A stretch of DNA of 64,000 bases from Pelagibacterium lentulum (GCF_003992625.1 NZ_RZMW01000048.1:1-64000); one strand, 5' to 3'; shown: positions 17,493 through 27,198, numbered from the stretch's first letter. Translations and numbers: made by a program. The notes: generated by a model from the letters alone, not told the origin.

Positions 17493-18455
17493 ATGATCGG
17501 ATCCTGGGACAAGGACACTCGAGATCAGATATTGGCCAATCTCCTGCGCCTCGATCTTAACCAGCTCCGTTACGCTCTTGAGACCGCTCATTGGTCTAGC
17601 TTCCGGCGCGCCGCTACCGCGCTCGGGACGACATCGTCGTGTGTAAGCCGTGGTGTCCGCGCGCTTGAGGGACGGATTGGCTTCGATCTTTTTGAACGGT
17701 CAAGCCGCGGTGTTTGCCTGACGGCCCAAGGAAAACGGTTTCTCAATCAGGTTATGCCGGCCTTGGCGCAAATCGATTTTTCGATCCGGAGCGTGCGCCC
17801 ACAGCCGAACTGCCTTGAGCGAGCACTTCGCATCGGTACCTGCGGGTGCCTAACCAGGTCTGTTTTGGATCGGCTCCTTGATAGGCTGGCGCCGAGCGAT
17901 TTGGCGTCCAAGTTCATCCTCAATGACGGGCATCGTGCGTTTCATCTTGAAGCCATACGCCGACTTGAGCTTGACTTGGCGTTGGTGCCTGGCACCCGTG
18001 CGGCCCCAAACATGAGCCATAGAGTTATTGAGGCTGAGCCATTGGTCGTGGCGTTGCCTCTGGGTCATGACTTGCTGGCCCATCAAGAAATTCAGTGGAG
18101 TGCGCTTTCGGGGCAGGTCCTGCTGTTCAGCATGTTCGATGGGGGAACCGATCTGGCTCAGATATGCGCAAATGTACTGGGTGCTCAGGGAATAGTTCCC
18201 CAGTTTGACGTGTTGCCGGTTCTGCCCGATTCACTTTTTCACCTTGTGGCGGCCGGGCGCGGCGCGAGCATTCTGCCACTTAGCGCTTATCCGGCCGCAC
18301 GCCACGATGTGGCCTTCAAGCCGATCGCCGCACCTGATCAATTGATGTTCGTGAGTTTATTCTGGTGTCCTCACAATACCCGGCCGGATATTGAACATGT
18401 TTTGGAGGCCGCGCGTGAGCTAAGTTCATTGTCGAATAGGGGAATTGGGCTTTAG
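17493..18455 (+). CDS. LysR-family transcriptional regulator
   Basis: 320 aa. The N-terminal helix-turn-helix reads SSFRRAATALGTTSSCVSRG followed by LEGRIGFDLFERSSRGVCLT, the standard LysR pattern. The effector-binding half is more divergent. It follows the dpp operon on the same strand after 26 bases, so it may be cotranscribed. The start could be the GTG at 17490 or the ATG at 17493; neither has an ideal ribosome site. Its target is unknown. Confidence 0.85.
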   Translation: MIGSWDKDTRDQILANLLRLDLNQLRYALETAHWSSFRRAATALGTTSSCVSRGVRALEGRIGFDLFERSSRGVCLTAQGKRFLNQVMPALAQIDFSIRSVRPQPNCLERALRIGTCGCLTRSVLDRLLDRLAPSDLASKFILNDGHRAFHLEAIRRLELDLALVPGTRAAPNMSHRVIEAEPLVVALPLGHDLLAHQEIQWSALSGQVLLFSMFDGGTDLAQICANVLGAQGIVPQFDVLPVLPDSLFHLVAAGRGASILPLSAYPAARHDVAFKPIAAPDQLMFVSLFWCPHNTRPDIEHVLEAARELSSLSNRGIGL

Positions 18456-18530
18456 CGGCTCTCCGCATACGGAGAGTAGACCCCAGGCAGGTCCGTGGTT
18501 CTCGTAGAGACGCTCGGCCTTTCAAGAAAC

Positions 18531-18660
18531 GATACATAATTATATATAGAGACACGCAAACAATCATTATCATGTATCAAATCTAATTGACCGTCAAAGG
18601 GAATGGGTATAGATACAAAATAATGATCAAAATGCTCCATGCGATCTAGGATTATGTATC
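18531..18660. promoter_or_regulatory. Operator region of the HipB-like regulator with repeated GATACA half sites
   Basis: An AT-rich 130-base stretch holds GATACATAAT (18531-18540), CATGTATC (18571-18578), AGATACA within 18611-18620 and ATTATGTATC (18651-18660). The outer two are exact inverted copies. The last ends one base before the start codon of the regulator. HipB-type proteins bind several spaced dyads upstream of their own operon, so this looks like an autoregulatory operator array. Confidence 0.6.
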
Positions 18661-19251
18661 ATGGCCTACCAGAGAGAGAGTTTGGTTGCGCAAGCGCGCG
18701 AGATCCGCGAGGCCTCAGGTGTCAGTCAGCGTGCCCTTAGCGAACGAGCCGGACTGACGCAGAGCCATATCTCTCAAATCGAGAGTGGCAAGATGGAGCC
18801 TGGACTGTCGAGTTTTATCGATATGACCCGCGCCCTCGATCTAGAGCTCGTGCTTGTGCCCAAAAAGCTTGTGCCCGCCATATTGAATCTTGTGAAGGCC
18901 CAGGCGACGCCGAGTATGCATATCCATGCCGGACAGCCCAACGACAAACGCTTTGCCCGTGCCGAGCGCTTGGTCAAACAGCTGAGGCAGATCTATGGGA
19001 GTTCAGCCGACCTTGATCGCATCGATGATCTGCTGCGATTTCTGCGCCGGGTCAATCTCAGCGATCAGGAAATGCAGCTCGTGCGCGAGCTGATCGACCG
19101 CCTCGATCACCACCAGGCGAGCGCGCAGGCAGCACCCATCGTCCGTGAAATTGCGCAGAACCTGCAGCGACTGCGCAACTCGATCGCCCATGCGGCTCCG
19201 TCCGAGCCCCGGCCCGCCTATTCGTTGGACGATGGAGACGCCGATGCCTGA
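18661..19251 (+). CDS. HipB-like XRE-family antitoxin/regulator with long C-terminus
   Basis: 196 aa. The N-terminal XRE domain (residues about 8-60) includes SQRALSERAGLTQSHISQIESG. The rest is mostly helical and rich in Arg/Leu, about 100 residues longer than classic HipB. It overlaps the HipA-like kinase gene by 8 bases. In such pairs the XRE protein binds and neutralises HipA and represses the operon. The role of the long C-terminal region is unknown. Confidence 0.85.
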   Translation: MAYQRESLVAQAREIREASGVSQRALSERAGLTQSHISQIESGKMEPGLSSFIDMTRALDLELVLVPKKLVPAILNLVKAQATPSMHIHAGQPNDKRFARAERLVKQLRQIYGSSADLDRIDDLLRFLRRVNLSDQEMQLVRELIDRLDHHQASAQAAPIVREIAQNLQRLRNSIAHAAPSEPRPAYSLDDGDADA

Positions 19252-20473
19252 TGTCTCGGTACTTGAGGTGCGGCTCTATGACGAGCCAATCGGCACGCTA
19301 ACCCATTTGCAAGGTGATCGAACGATCTTTGCCTTCAATGAAGACTATGTCGAGAATTCGGACCGACCGACACTCAGCCTGTCCTTCAAGGACGACCTAG
19401 GGGGGCTCATTACCAACATCCGCACAACGCAACGGGTTGTACCGCCATTTTTTTCGAACCTTTTGCCGGAGGGCAGCCTGCGCCGTTACCTTGCTGAGCG
19501 CGCCGGGGTCAATCAGCAGCGCGAATTCTTCCTGCTCTGGGTGCTGGGCCTCGATCTACCCGGAGCTCTCTCGATTCATCCCGCGGCTGGCAACGCTCTT
19601 CCGCCTGGTGCTGACGAGGATCTGCCGGAAAATGCCAAACCCAATGCGCTGCGATTTTCGCTCGCTGGCGTGCAGCTCAAATTCTCCGCGTTTGAGAACG
19701 CAGGGAAGGGCGGGGGGCTAACCATCCCTGCCGAGGGCGTCGGCGGCTCGTGGATCGTAAAGCTTCCCTCCCAGCAGTTTACGGGCGTTCCGGAAAACGA
19801 GTTTTCGATGATGACGATCGCTAAGATGATCGGCATGGACGTGCCAGTCATCAATCTGATTGACCTTGATGCGATCGCCGGCATTCCTGAAGGCGTGGGC
19901 GAGCTTAACGGACAGGCACTTGCTGTCGGCCGTTTCGATCGATCCGCCGACGGCCCCGTCCACACAGAAGATTTCGCGCAGGTGTTTGGGGTCTTCCCGG
20001 ACGACAAGTACAATCGCGCCAGCTATGCCAATATCGCGCGCGTCATTGGCATCGAGGCCGGAGATGTTGGCGCCGCCGAGTTCATTCGTCGCCTCGTGTT
20101 CAGCGCGCTAATCGGCAATGGGGACATGCATCTTAAGAATTGGTCGCTGATCTACCCCGACCGGCGTACTGCTGCCCTATCGCCAGCCTACGATCTGGTG
20201 TCGACCATCCCCTATATCGAGGGCGAGGACACGGCCGCGCTTAATTTCTCCCGAACCAAGAAGATGGCCGCGTTTGATGCCGATGAGCTCCGCCATATGG
20301 CGGCGAAGGCGCTGCTGCCCGAAAAGCTCGTCATCGATACCGCCGCTGAAACCGTCCAGCGTTTCCGTCAGGTTTGGGAGGCAGAAAAGACGCATCTTCC
20401 TTTGGCTTTATCGGTCGCGGAAGCAATAGACAGACATGCCCCGACTGTGCCGCTCTACAAGGAACTTGCTTGA
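19244..20473 (+). CDS. HipA-like serine/threonine kinase toxin
   Basis: 409 aa from the ATG at 19244. It has the HipA N-subdomain (FFSNLLPEGSLRRYLAERAG) and the kinase core: GVQLKFSAF, WIVKLPSQQF, NEFSMMTIAKMIGMDVP, the catalytic loop GNGDMHLKNWSL (Asp and Asn of the HipA family) and the metal-binding SPAYDLVST. Family members phosphorylate translation factors such as glutamyl-tRNA synthetase and cause growth arrest. The gene is intact and directly downstream of its likely antitoxin. Confidence 0.9.
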   Translation: MPDVSVLEVRLYDEPIGTLTHLQGDRTIFAFNEDYVENSDRPTLSLSFKDDLGGLITNIRTTQRVVPPFFSNLLPEGSLRRYLAERAGVNQQREFFLLWVLGLDLPGALSIHPAAGNALPPGADEDLPENAKPNALRFSLAGVQLKFSAFENAGKGGGLTIPAEGVGGSWIVKLPSQQFTGVPENEFSMMTIAKMIGMDVPVINLIDLDAIAGIPEGVGELNGQALAVGRFDRSADGPVHTEDFAQVFGVFPDDKYNRASYANIARVIGIEAGDVGAAEFIRRLVFSALIGNGDMHLKNWSLIYPDRRTAALSPAYDLVSTIPYIEGEDTAALNFSRTKKMAAFDADELRHMAAKALLPEKLVIDTAAETVQRFRQVWEAEKTHLPLALSVAEAIDRHAPTVPLYKELA

Positions 20474-20588
20474 GCGAAAAGGGAGGCACCGGGAGTCCTG
20501 TATCGAGCAGCGAGACGTCTGTATCGCCTTAATGTCGAAGGGCTCGCAGCCCGCCAACGCTCGAAAGCGTCGAACCAATACGTTTGAA

Positions 20589-22592
20589 TCAGTTATCAAA
20601 ATAAAGACTTTCAAAAACTGGTCCGTACATTACTCCCAAGGTTTGACGCGTCTCCTTGAACAGGCCCGGGTGGGCTGTCAGGTCGGTGAGCGTTGTGATT
20701 GGTTGTGCTTCGAGCAAGACGCCGCTCAAGCCGTCCGCAGTTGTGTTGGTCTGGAGCCGCCTAAGAGCATCGGTGGCGATGTCTGTGCTACGGCCGTCAA
20801 ATCCCACCCCCATAAGCATTTCGAAGTCGAGACGCGTTAAGTGATCCTCGGTTTGGTCTGGGACGTCGAACTCAAAGACGAATTCGCGATTTCGAAAATC
20901 GTTTAGATAGTCTGTAAATTCTTCCGATTGCAGGGATCGCCACAAGGGTTGCATCTGGCCACGGAAGTTCACTTCTGAGCCAATCAGATCGATGGCCTGC
21001 AAGGTTGCCGCGTCACCGCGCTCCATTGCTGATTGAAGTATATCTGCCAGGGCGTTTTTGGTGGAGGCAGGTAAGAGGTTGGCCTGCTTTGCATAGAAGT
21101 CCTGCACAAGGCCGCCAAGAACGCCCGACCCGACAAGAGAATCCGTCGAAACAAGGCTGGTGTGCTGCGCCAACATTTGCAATGCATTGTCACGCAGATC
21201 AGAATTGAGCGTCGTATTGGCGATGCGCAGACTTGCGCTAAGGGCATTTGCCTCGATCTGGGGGCGATGTTGCTCGGGCGCAGAACGCAGGATTAGGTCA
21301 ATGAGCTCTTGGATTTTTGCGACAAAATCAGGTGATCGGGCAGCATCGCGAGCTCCGGTGCGCGAATAGTCATAAGCGTTGATCGCATTTATGAGAGGCC
21401 CGTAAGCCTTTAAGGCCATTTCTGGATCGGACAATTCTTGCGCGAACAAGTCAAGCAGGAGCTCCACCATCTGCAGATCAACGGTCCGACCGCGTGCGAA
21501 GTCCTCGGTTAACATGAACACCATCAATTCCACTGCCGGAATGATTGCACGATCGAAATTTCGGTCAGCGAAATAAGAAACGCCGGAAATTACCGCTGCC
21601 TGCCGGTCGGCACTTCGATCGGTGGGTGAGGCGTTACCAAAAACCTCATCCATCCTAATGACGAGCGGCGCTTCTAGCACTGCGACGTAGTCATTCAGAT
21701 ACGCCCCAATATGAAGAAGATCGGGCTTGCCCATCGCCATGTCGGTATGAACAATTCGAACATCCTGAACCTCGGCAAAGGGATAGTCCCATAACCAGGC
21801 ATCTTTGCTAGGATCGAGATAGCGTACAACACCATCGAACATGCTCTGAAGAAAGAGCAGGCGCATGTCGGCCCTACGACGGTCTGAGGCTGCTAACCCG
21901 TCTCTCCAGTCTGCGTACTCATTCAAACGTGTCCTAAGCTGCTGGAGATAGCGGGAATCTTGCGCGAGGTCGGGCAAAGTCTGTTGGTTTGGTGGCAAGA
22001 ACGACAATCCAGAACCAAAGTCGGCGAGGAGTGATGCGTACCATTCAAGACCATTAATGGGGGATACCCACATGATGGAACGGAAAACGATCGGTTCCTC
22101 GCGCATCTGCGTCACCGGATCATCCGTGCGTCGCGCGTAGCCGCTATGGTCATATGAGAACAGACGATGGGTTAGGTATTCGAGCGCCACAATGCCGCCG
22201 GCGCTATGGGTTATGAACATCGCGTGTTCATAGCCCATTTTCTTGAGCTCGCTCATTCGCTTCGCCAAGCCAGCCCCGCTTTGTTGAATCTGCCAGGCAT
22301 GGCTGTCGTATTGATAGCAATCCCAATCATAAAAGCGCCGGTCATCGAGGACGGAATAGAGCGACCCTTCGCCTTTGCCAAAGGTTTCCCGACAACTTCC
22401 ATTCCAGCCGTGGATAGCCACAATGACCGTTCGGAAATCCCGTTGTGCTCCCTCGCAATGGACGAAACGCGAGTTCAAGTTTCCGAAAAGCACAGTACAA
22501 CTGTCGTCGACAAAATCATCTGCATGTACGGGGCTCAAGGGTGGAATGGCTATAGAAAGAAAAATACAGAAGGTCGAAAACGACTTCAGCAT
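20589..22592 (-). CDS. Large exported alpha/beta hydrolase of unknown function
   Basis: 667 aa. The start at 22592 gives a signal peptide (MLKSFSTFCIFLSIAIPPLS, cleavage after PVHA). The first third is a lipase-like fold: AIHGWNGSC (oxyanion region), the nucleophile elbow ITHSAGGIVALEYL, and a candidate His in PDLLHIGAY. The remaining roughly 400 residues are helical and not recognised. Several upstream in-frame starts exist but none adds a better export signal. It is monocistronic, convergent with hipA, and lies between hipBA and the conjugation genes, so it may be cargo near the element's left edge. Confidence 0.7.
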   Translation of the reverse strand: MLKSFSTFCIFLSIAIPPLSPVHADDFVDDSCTVLFGNLNSRFVHCEGAQRDFRTVIVAIHGWNGSCRETFGKGEGSLYSVLDDRRFYDWDCYQYDSHAWQIQQSGAGLAKRMSELKKMGYEHAMFITHSAGGIVALEYLTHRLFSYDHSGYARRTDDPVTQMREEPIVFRSIMWVSPINGLEWYASLLADFGSGLSFLPPNQQTLPDLAQDSRYLQQLRTRLNEYADWRDGLAASDRRRADMRLLFLQSMFDGVVRYLDPSKDAWLWDYPFAEVQDVRIVHTDMAMGKPDLLHIGAYLNDYVAVLEAPLVIRMDEVFGNASPTDRSADRQAAVISGVSYFADRNFDRAIIPAVELMVFMLTEDFARGRTVDLQMVELLLDLFAQELSDPEMALKAYGPLINAINAYDYSRTGARDAARSPDFVAKIQELIDLILRSAPEQHRPQIEANALSASLRIANTTLNSDLRDNALQMLAQHTSLVSTDSLVGSGVLGGLVQDFYAKQANLLPASTKNALADILQSAMERGDAATLQAIDLIGSEVNFRGQMQPLWRSLQSEEFTDYLNDFRNREFVFEFDVPDQTEDHLTRLDFEMLMGVGFDGRSTDIATDALRRLQTNTTADGLSGVLLEAQPITTLTDLTAHPGLFKETRQTLGVMYGPVFESLYFDN

Positions 22593-22849
22593 AATCGTGC
22601 CCCCAAAAATTATGATTGCACTATACACTTTTGCCAGCATGGTAGGGAACACGAAAAAGGCTAGGGTCTGCTGTGTGCATCTACTAGTTGTCGCGTTGAC
22701 GTCTACCGCGAAGGTCATCGCGGTTGCCTTCTGTTCAATGGTACTTAGTCGGCAGCGAATAGCGAAGCGGGTTTGGTTTGGCGTTGACAGGGGCTGTTGG
22801 CGAGTGTTGCATGAATGATGATGCGCCGAGCTACCTCCCTCAGGTAGGC

Positions 22850-23071
22850 TTAACTCTGATCCCTCCGCGCTCGCGCAAAGCCGCGATCGGTCTTAAGGAA
22901 ACGCTCGAGCATTGGAACGATCAGCTTGGCAGGTGCTGGTGCGGGCTGTCCGGCCTGCTGTCCGAGAATTTCGGCATAGGCTAGCAGATCACGGTGAAGA
23001 GCAGCAGGGATGTCCAATGAGAGTTTGACAGGCTTTTCATCGATAATTGCATCAAGCTTGAGCTTGGTCAT
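22850..23071 (-). CDS. DUF2274 protein at the end of the trb operon
   Basis: 73 aa (MTKLKLDAIIDEKPVKLSLD...), matching the small DUF2274 proteins that commonly follow trbI in Tn4371-like elements. It starts 11 bases after the trbI stop. The ribbon-like N-terminus with KLSLDIPAALHRDLLAYAE resembles small DNA-binding or CopG-like proteins, but its role is not known. It is the last gene of the transfer operon and so marks the approximate left end of the conjugative backbone. Confidence 0.8.
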   Translation of the reverse strand: MTKLKLDAIIDEKPVKLSLDIPAALHRDLLAYAEILGQQAGQPAPAPAKLIVPMLERFLKTDRGFARARRDQS

Positions 23072-23082
23072 GGCAGATCCAG

Positions 23083-24237
23083 TTATGGTTCGATGACGAG
23101 ATCACGGGTCACCATCACGCGCAGGGGAAAGCCTGGTCGAATGGTGAGCGTGGGCGCAACTTGCAGCTGGCGCTGAATAATCTGTTGGCCAGCACTGTTG
23201 ATTGTATTGCCAGCGCCTTCGCGGATTGCGCGGGTGAGCGGATCCTCATCACTCACGGCGAGTTCAGCGCCTATAGACAGGAGTGTTGAAAGCCCCGCGG
23301 CTTTGGCGAGATCCCACCAGTGATAGTCAACGCCGTCTTCAAGGCCTGCATAGCCCGCACTATCGGCGCCCGGCAGACGTTCGAGCACGAGCGACCGACC
23401 GTCGGGAAAGATCAGGCGGTGCCAGACGAGCAAAACCCGGCGTTGGCCGAAGGCGACATCATTGTCATATTCTCCGACAATACGGGTTCCTTGAGGGATC
23501 AGGAGGATCGCGCCGGTGGGACTGTCATAAACGTTCTGGGTTACCTGGGCGATGATCTGACCGGGAAGATCGGACCGAATGCCAGTGATGAGGGCTATAG
23601 GGATGACCGAGCCTGCCTGGAGGACAAAAGGGGAGGCTGGAGGCTGAATGCGATCGGGAGCAACGGTTTGCCGATCTGCTTGGGTGTTGAGGAAACTGAG
23701 ATGTGTGTTCTGATTGATCGCCGATGAGGCGGTGACCGTAGCTCCAGTTTGCAATACGGGCTGGGACGCATTGGCAGGCGAGCGGGATGGGAAAAACAAT
23801 TCACTGGTGCGCGCCGCTTCTTGTTCCGCCATACGGCGCTGTTCTTCGGAATCGGTTTGAGGGACTGGCAAGGGTTGGGCTGGGATCGCCCGCCCATCCT
23901 CACGTGCGCGCACAATGGGCGCGCCAAGATCGCCGGGTAGGGCAGGGCCCAGTTGAGGGATGGCAGAATAGTCGCGCGGCATGCCTTGGAGGCCATCGGC
24001 GGTCTGGCGACGTTCAGTGGTGAACAGCTCTTCTTGCATTGGTCGACGCTCGGGCGCTTGCAGCGCGAAGATCAACGCGCCACCAATACCGATGCCGACC
24101 ACCAATCCAAGACCGGTCAGGACCTTTCGCGAGATGCGGGTAACGCGCGGTGGCGGAGCACCCAGTCTCATGGCGGAAACGGTATCGCTGGGTTTCGGCT
24201 GCTGTGGCGTTGTTTGGTTTGTGTCAACGGCACTCAT
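23083..24237 (-). CDS. trbI: Conjugal transfer protein TrbI (VirB10-like)
   Basis: 384 aa. A short cytoplasmic N-terminus leads to a single membrane span (VLTGLGLVVGIGIGGALIFA), a proline-rich periplasmic region, then the VirB10 beta-barrel domain (VLQAGSVIPIALITGIRSD, PQGTRIVGEYD, LVWHRLIFPDGRSL). It forms the energy-sensing channel that bridges inner and outer membranes. It overlaps trbG by 4 bases. Confidence 0.95.
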   Translation of the reverse strand: MSAVDTNQTTPQQPKPSDTVSAMRLGAPPPRVTRISRKVLTGLGLVVGIGIGGALIFALQAPERRPMQEELFTTERRQTADGLQGMPRDYSAIPQLGPALPGDLGAPIVRAREDGRAIPAQPLPVPQTDSEEQRRMAEQEAARTSELFFPSRSPANASQPVLQTGATVTASSAINQNTHLSFLNTQADRQTVAPDRIQPPASPFVLQAGSVIPIALITGIRSDLPGQIIAQVTQNVYDSPTGAILLIPQGTRIVGEYDNDVAFGQRRVLLVWHRLIFPDGRSLVLERLPGADSAGYAGLEDGVDYHWWDLAKAAGLSTLLSIGAELAVSDEDPLTRAIREGAGNTINSAGQQIIQRQLQVAPTLTIRPGFPLRVMVTRDLVIEP

Positions 24238-25244
24238 GGGCGGTCACCACTTGCTTGTTCGGCTGTCCGGTTGGTTCCATCGGTACGGACTATGCGGACG
24301 ATTTGCGCGCGATCATCACTGCCGAGCCGGAGCTCAGCGGCGCCGAAAAGTCGGTCAACAATCAAGATGTTTTGGTGGACTCGATTATTGACGATTTCTG
24401 GTTGGCCATTCGGGCCGATGACAAAGATGGGCGGCATTTCACCTTGAACGATGCCACGGGGGAATTCGACATAGACACGGCGCCCATCATCATAGACCGA
24501 GACCGGACGCCAGGGTGGGGCGTCTCCACTGAGCCCATAGCGGTAGTTGCGCGCTGAGGCCGCCGGGATCACGGGCGCCGTCGGAACGGGGCGCCGTTGG
24601 GCATTTGGCTGTTCGGGATAGGCCCAGGCGACGGCAGGCATATAGGGATGCTCGCCCGAGCGCAGCTCAATCATATAGGTGCGCCGGTCTGTTGTGATGA
24701 CGAGATTGGTCGTGAGGTCAGATCGGGTGGGTTTGACCAAGACATGAACACGACGGGTTTGGCCCGCTCCGCTTTGGGTGTCGCCGATGATCCAGCGTGC
24801 GGTATCGCCTGCGGCGATTGGGCCAGCCCCAGTGAGGCTTTCGCCCGGTTCAAGAGAGATATTGGTGATCTGACCGGGTGCGGTATAGATTTGATAGAGC
24901 GCGCCTTCAGACCATGGGTAGATCTGAATGGCGTTGTAATAGCCTTCGCGCCTTGGCTCGACCCGCGCCGCGGCATTGGCGTTTTCAACTTGGCCGGCGG
25001 GGGTTTGGGCTGCATCGCCGCCGCGTGCAGGCGTCCAATTGGGCGGGCTATGCAGGGGCTGTGATGCCTCAATTGTGGCTAGGCTCGGTGCTCGCGGCAA
25101 TGGCGGGACATCGGCGTCATAGGAAATTTGTGGTGGGCGCGGCGGTGTCGCGCACCCGGCCAAGAGTGCGACCGCGACACTGAGAAAGCCAGCGGTGTAG
25201 GCTCTGAATATGCGGGGATCGAAGTGGGTGCCTTGTGTACTCAT
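24234..25244 (-). CDS. trbG: Conjugal transfer protein TrbG (VirB9-like)
   Basis: 336 aa from the ATG at 25244, which overlaps the trbF stop as ATGA. A lipoprotein-type signal (VALLAGC, lipobox Cys) is present. The VirB9/CagX domain shows YPWSEGALYQIYTAPGQITN, LVITTDRRTYMIELRS and the C-terminal VYVEFPRGIVQGEMPPIFVI. It is part of the outer-membrane core complex with TrbI. Confidence 0.94.
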   Translation of the reverse strand: MSTQGTHFDPRIFRAYTAGFLSVAVALLAGCATPPRPPQISYDADVPPLPRAPSLATIEASQPLHSPPNWTPARGGDAAQTPAGQVENANAAARVEPRREGYYNAIQIYPWSEGALYQIYTAPGQITNISLEPGESLTGAGPIAAGDTARWIIGDTQSGAGQTRRVHVLVKPTRSDLTTNLVITTDRRTYMIELRSGEHPYMPAVAWAYPEQPNAQRRPVPTAPVIPAASARNYRYGLSGDAPPWRPVSVYDDGRRVYVEFPRGIVQGEMPPIFVIGPNGQPEIVNNRVHQNILIVDRLFGAAELRLGSDDRAQIVRIVRTDGTNRTAEQASGDRP

Positions 25245-25930
25245 TGTTCCATCTCCCGAGACCAATTGATGGCATTGACATAAATCCCCAGTGGGTTGGC
25301 GCGCAGGCGTTCGGCCGTCCGGGGCTGCTCAATGACGATCGTTAAGATGGCGGTCCAGCGTTCAGTGCGGGCGAGTTGACCGCTTTCAAAGTGTCGCTCG
25401 GTCCATGCGACACGAAAGGAATTGGGCGAGGCGCGAATAACGCTCGAGACTTCGACCGATATTTGTTGGCGCCCCACGCGGGCGAAAGGATCATTGCCGC
25501 GCGCATATTCATTGAGCGCAGTGGCGCCGCGATCGGTGGTGAACTCATAGGCGCGAAGCCAGTTCTGGCGAACGATGATCGGATCGGATGGGAGCCCACG
25601 CACCTGCTCGATAAAGCGAGCAAGGTGAAACGCGATCTGGGGGTCGGTCGGGCGATGATCGGCCAAGGCGGGTTCTACGGTACGCGCTTCACCTAATTTA
25701 TCGACCTCGACCACCCAGGGGACGATGGTGCCACGCGCTGATTGCCAGACCAGAGCGGTTGCAAATCCTGCAGATAAGATTAGGCAGCCAAAGGCCATGA
25801 GGCGCCAATTTCGGGCTTGGACGCGCGCTGAGCCTATGCGTTCGTCCCAGACTTGGGTGGCCTTCTGGTAAGGGGTCTCGGGTTGCGGTGTCTTGCCGTA
25901 ATGCGTCGTCGGGCGCTTGAAAAGGGTCAT
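25241..25930 (-). CDS. trbF: Conjugal transfer protein TrbF (VirB8-like)
   Basis: 229 aa with one N-terminal membrane span (MAFGCLILSAGFATALVWQS) and a periplasmic VirB8-like domain (PWVVEVDKLGEARTVEPA, IVRQNWLRAYEFTTDRGATA, WTERHFESGQLARTERW). It nucleates assembly of the mating channel at the inner membrane. It overlaps trbL upstream and trbG downstream by 4 bases each. Confidence 0.94.
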   Translation of the reverse strand: MTLFKRPTTHYGKTPQPETPYQKATQVWDERIGSARVQARNWRLMAFGCLILSAGFATALVWQSARGTIVPWVVEVDKLGEARTVEPALADHRPTDPQIAFHLARFIEQVRGLPSDPIIVRQNWLRAYEFTTDRGATALNEYARGNDPFARVGRQQISVEVSSVIRASPNSFRVAWTERHFESGQLARTERWTAILTIVIEQPRTAERLRANPLGIYVNAINWSREMEQ

Positions 25931-27198
25931 TTGCGGTCACTTTCGCTTAGACTGATTGAGCTGCCAGAACTGCCACCATCGCCCGCGCGCACCGCATGGG
26001 CGGCGGCGGTGACGCCATGGCTCAGCGCTTGGCTGTGTCGGATGTTCTGCGCCCAGGCTGGTGCGTTACGAGAGGGATTTTCAGGCGCGTGATTTGCGGC
26101 TTCGTTACCGACGGCTTGTTGTGATGAGGCGCTGGCGGTTGCGCCAACTGCTGGCTGACCACTGAGTTGAATAGAAGACTGAGGGCTTTGCGAGGCGCCG
26201 CCCATGGCCTGTTTGAGAGGCGAGGGGGTAGACCCACCTGTGTCTTGGGATATGTCCGCTTGGGTGGGTGCCGCGGCCGCGCCACCTGAGAGCATGGCCG
26301 AACTGCCGCGCGCCGCGAGCATGGTGCCGCCACCGAGAGCGACGGCTGCACCGCCGACGGCCAGACCCGTGCCGATCGCGGCCCCGGCGCCAAGTTGTGG
26401 ACCACCCGAAACAATGCCGGTGGCAATGCCGGGACCAAAAATGCCAAGTCCGAGAAGCGAGAGAGCGGCCAAAACGATGGCCATGGCTTCATCGATATTG
26501 GGTTGTGTATCGCCGAAGCCTTGCGTGAACTCACCAAACAAGGTTGAGCCAATGCCGATAATGACGGCAAGCACGAGCACCTTGATGCCTGACGAGACGA
26601 CGTTGCCCAGAACGCGTTCGGCCATGAATGCGGTCTTGCCAAAGAGCCCGAAAGGAATGAGCACGAAACCGGCAAGCGTGGTGAGTTTGAACTCGATCAG
26701 CGTGACGAACAATTGCACCGCGAGGATGAAGAACGCCAAGATGACCAGGGTCCAGGCAAAAAACAGACACGCGATCTGGATGAAGTTTTCGAAAAAGGCC
26801 ATCCAACCCATCAACTCTGAGATGGATTCCAAAAGGGGGCGACCAGCATCGAGACCGGTTTGGGCCACGCGTCCTGGGCGCATTAGGTCTTGCGGGGAGA
26901 AGTCGGTTCCGGACGCCAAAAGCCCAAGGCCAGCAAAACTCACAAAGACAATGTTGGCGAGCATTGTCCAATTGGAGATGAGATAGGCGAAAACCCCCAC
27001 AAAAAGAGTTTTTTTGACCAGCCGCGCAATGATGTCATCGTCCGCGCCCCAGACCCAAAAAAGCGCAGCCAGGGTCACATCAATAACGATCAGTGTTGTA
27101 GCGATGAACGCCACTTCACCGCCCAAGAGCCCAAAACCGGAATCGATATAGCTAGAAAAGACCTCAAGAAAGCGGTCGATGACACCTGTATTGTCCAT
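25927..27198 (-). CDS. trbL: Conjugal transfer protein TrbL (VirB6-like)
   Basis: 423-aa polytopic inner-membrane protein with about six or seven hydrophobic segments in residues 1-300, including the glycine/alanine-rich ATGIVSGGPQLGAGAAIGTG. A low-complexity Ser/Ala/Gln-rich tail (about 120 residues) follows. This matches TrbL/VirB6 channel components. It lies 3 bases after trbK. Confidence 0.93.
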   Translation of the reverse strand: MDNTGVIDRFLEVFSSYIDSGFGLLGGEVAFIATTLIVIDVTLAALFWVWGADDDIIARLVKKTLFVGVFAYLISNWTMLANIVFVSFAGLGLLASGTDFSPQDLMRPGRVAQTGLDAGRPLLESISELMGWMAFFENFIQIACLFFAWTLVILAFFILAVQLFVTLIEFKLTTLAGFVLIPFGLFGKTAFMAERVLGNVVSSGIKVLVLAVIIGIGSTLFGEFTQGFGDTQPNIDEAMAIVLAALSLLGLGIFGPGIATGIVSGGPQLGAGAAIGTGLAVGGAAVALGGGTMLAARGSSAMLSGGAAAAPTQADISQDTGGSTPSPLKQAMGGASQSPQSSIQLSGQPAVGATASASSQQAVGNEAANHAPENPSRNAPAWAQNIRHSQALSHGVTAAAHAVRAGDGGSSGSSISLSESDRK

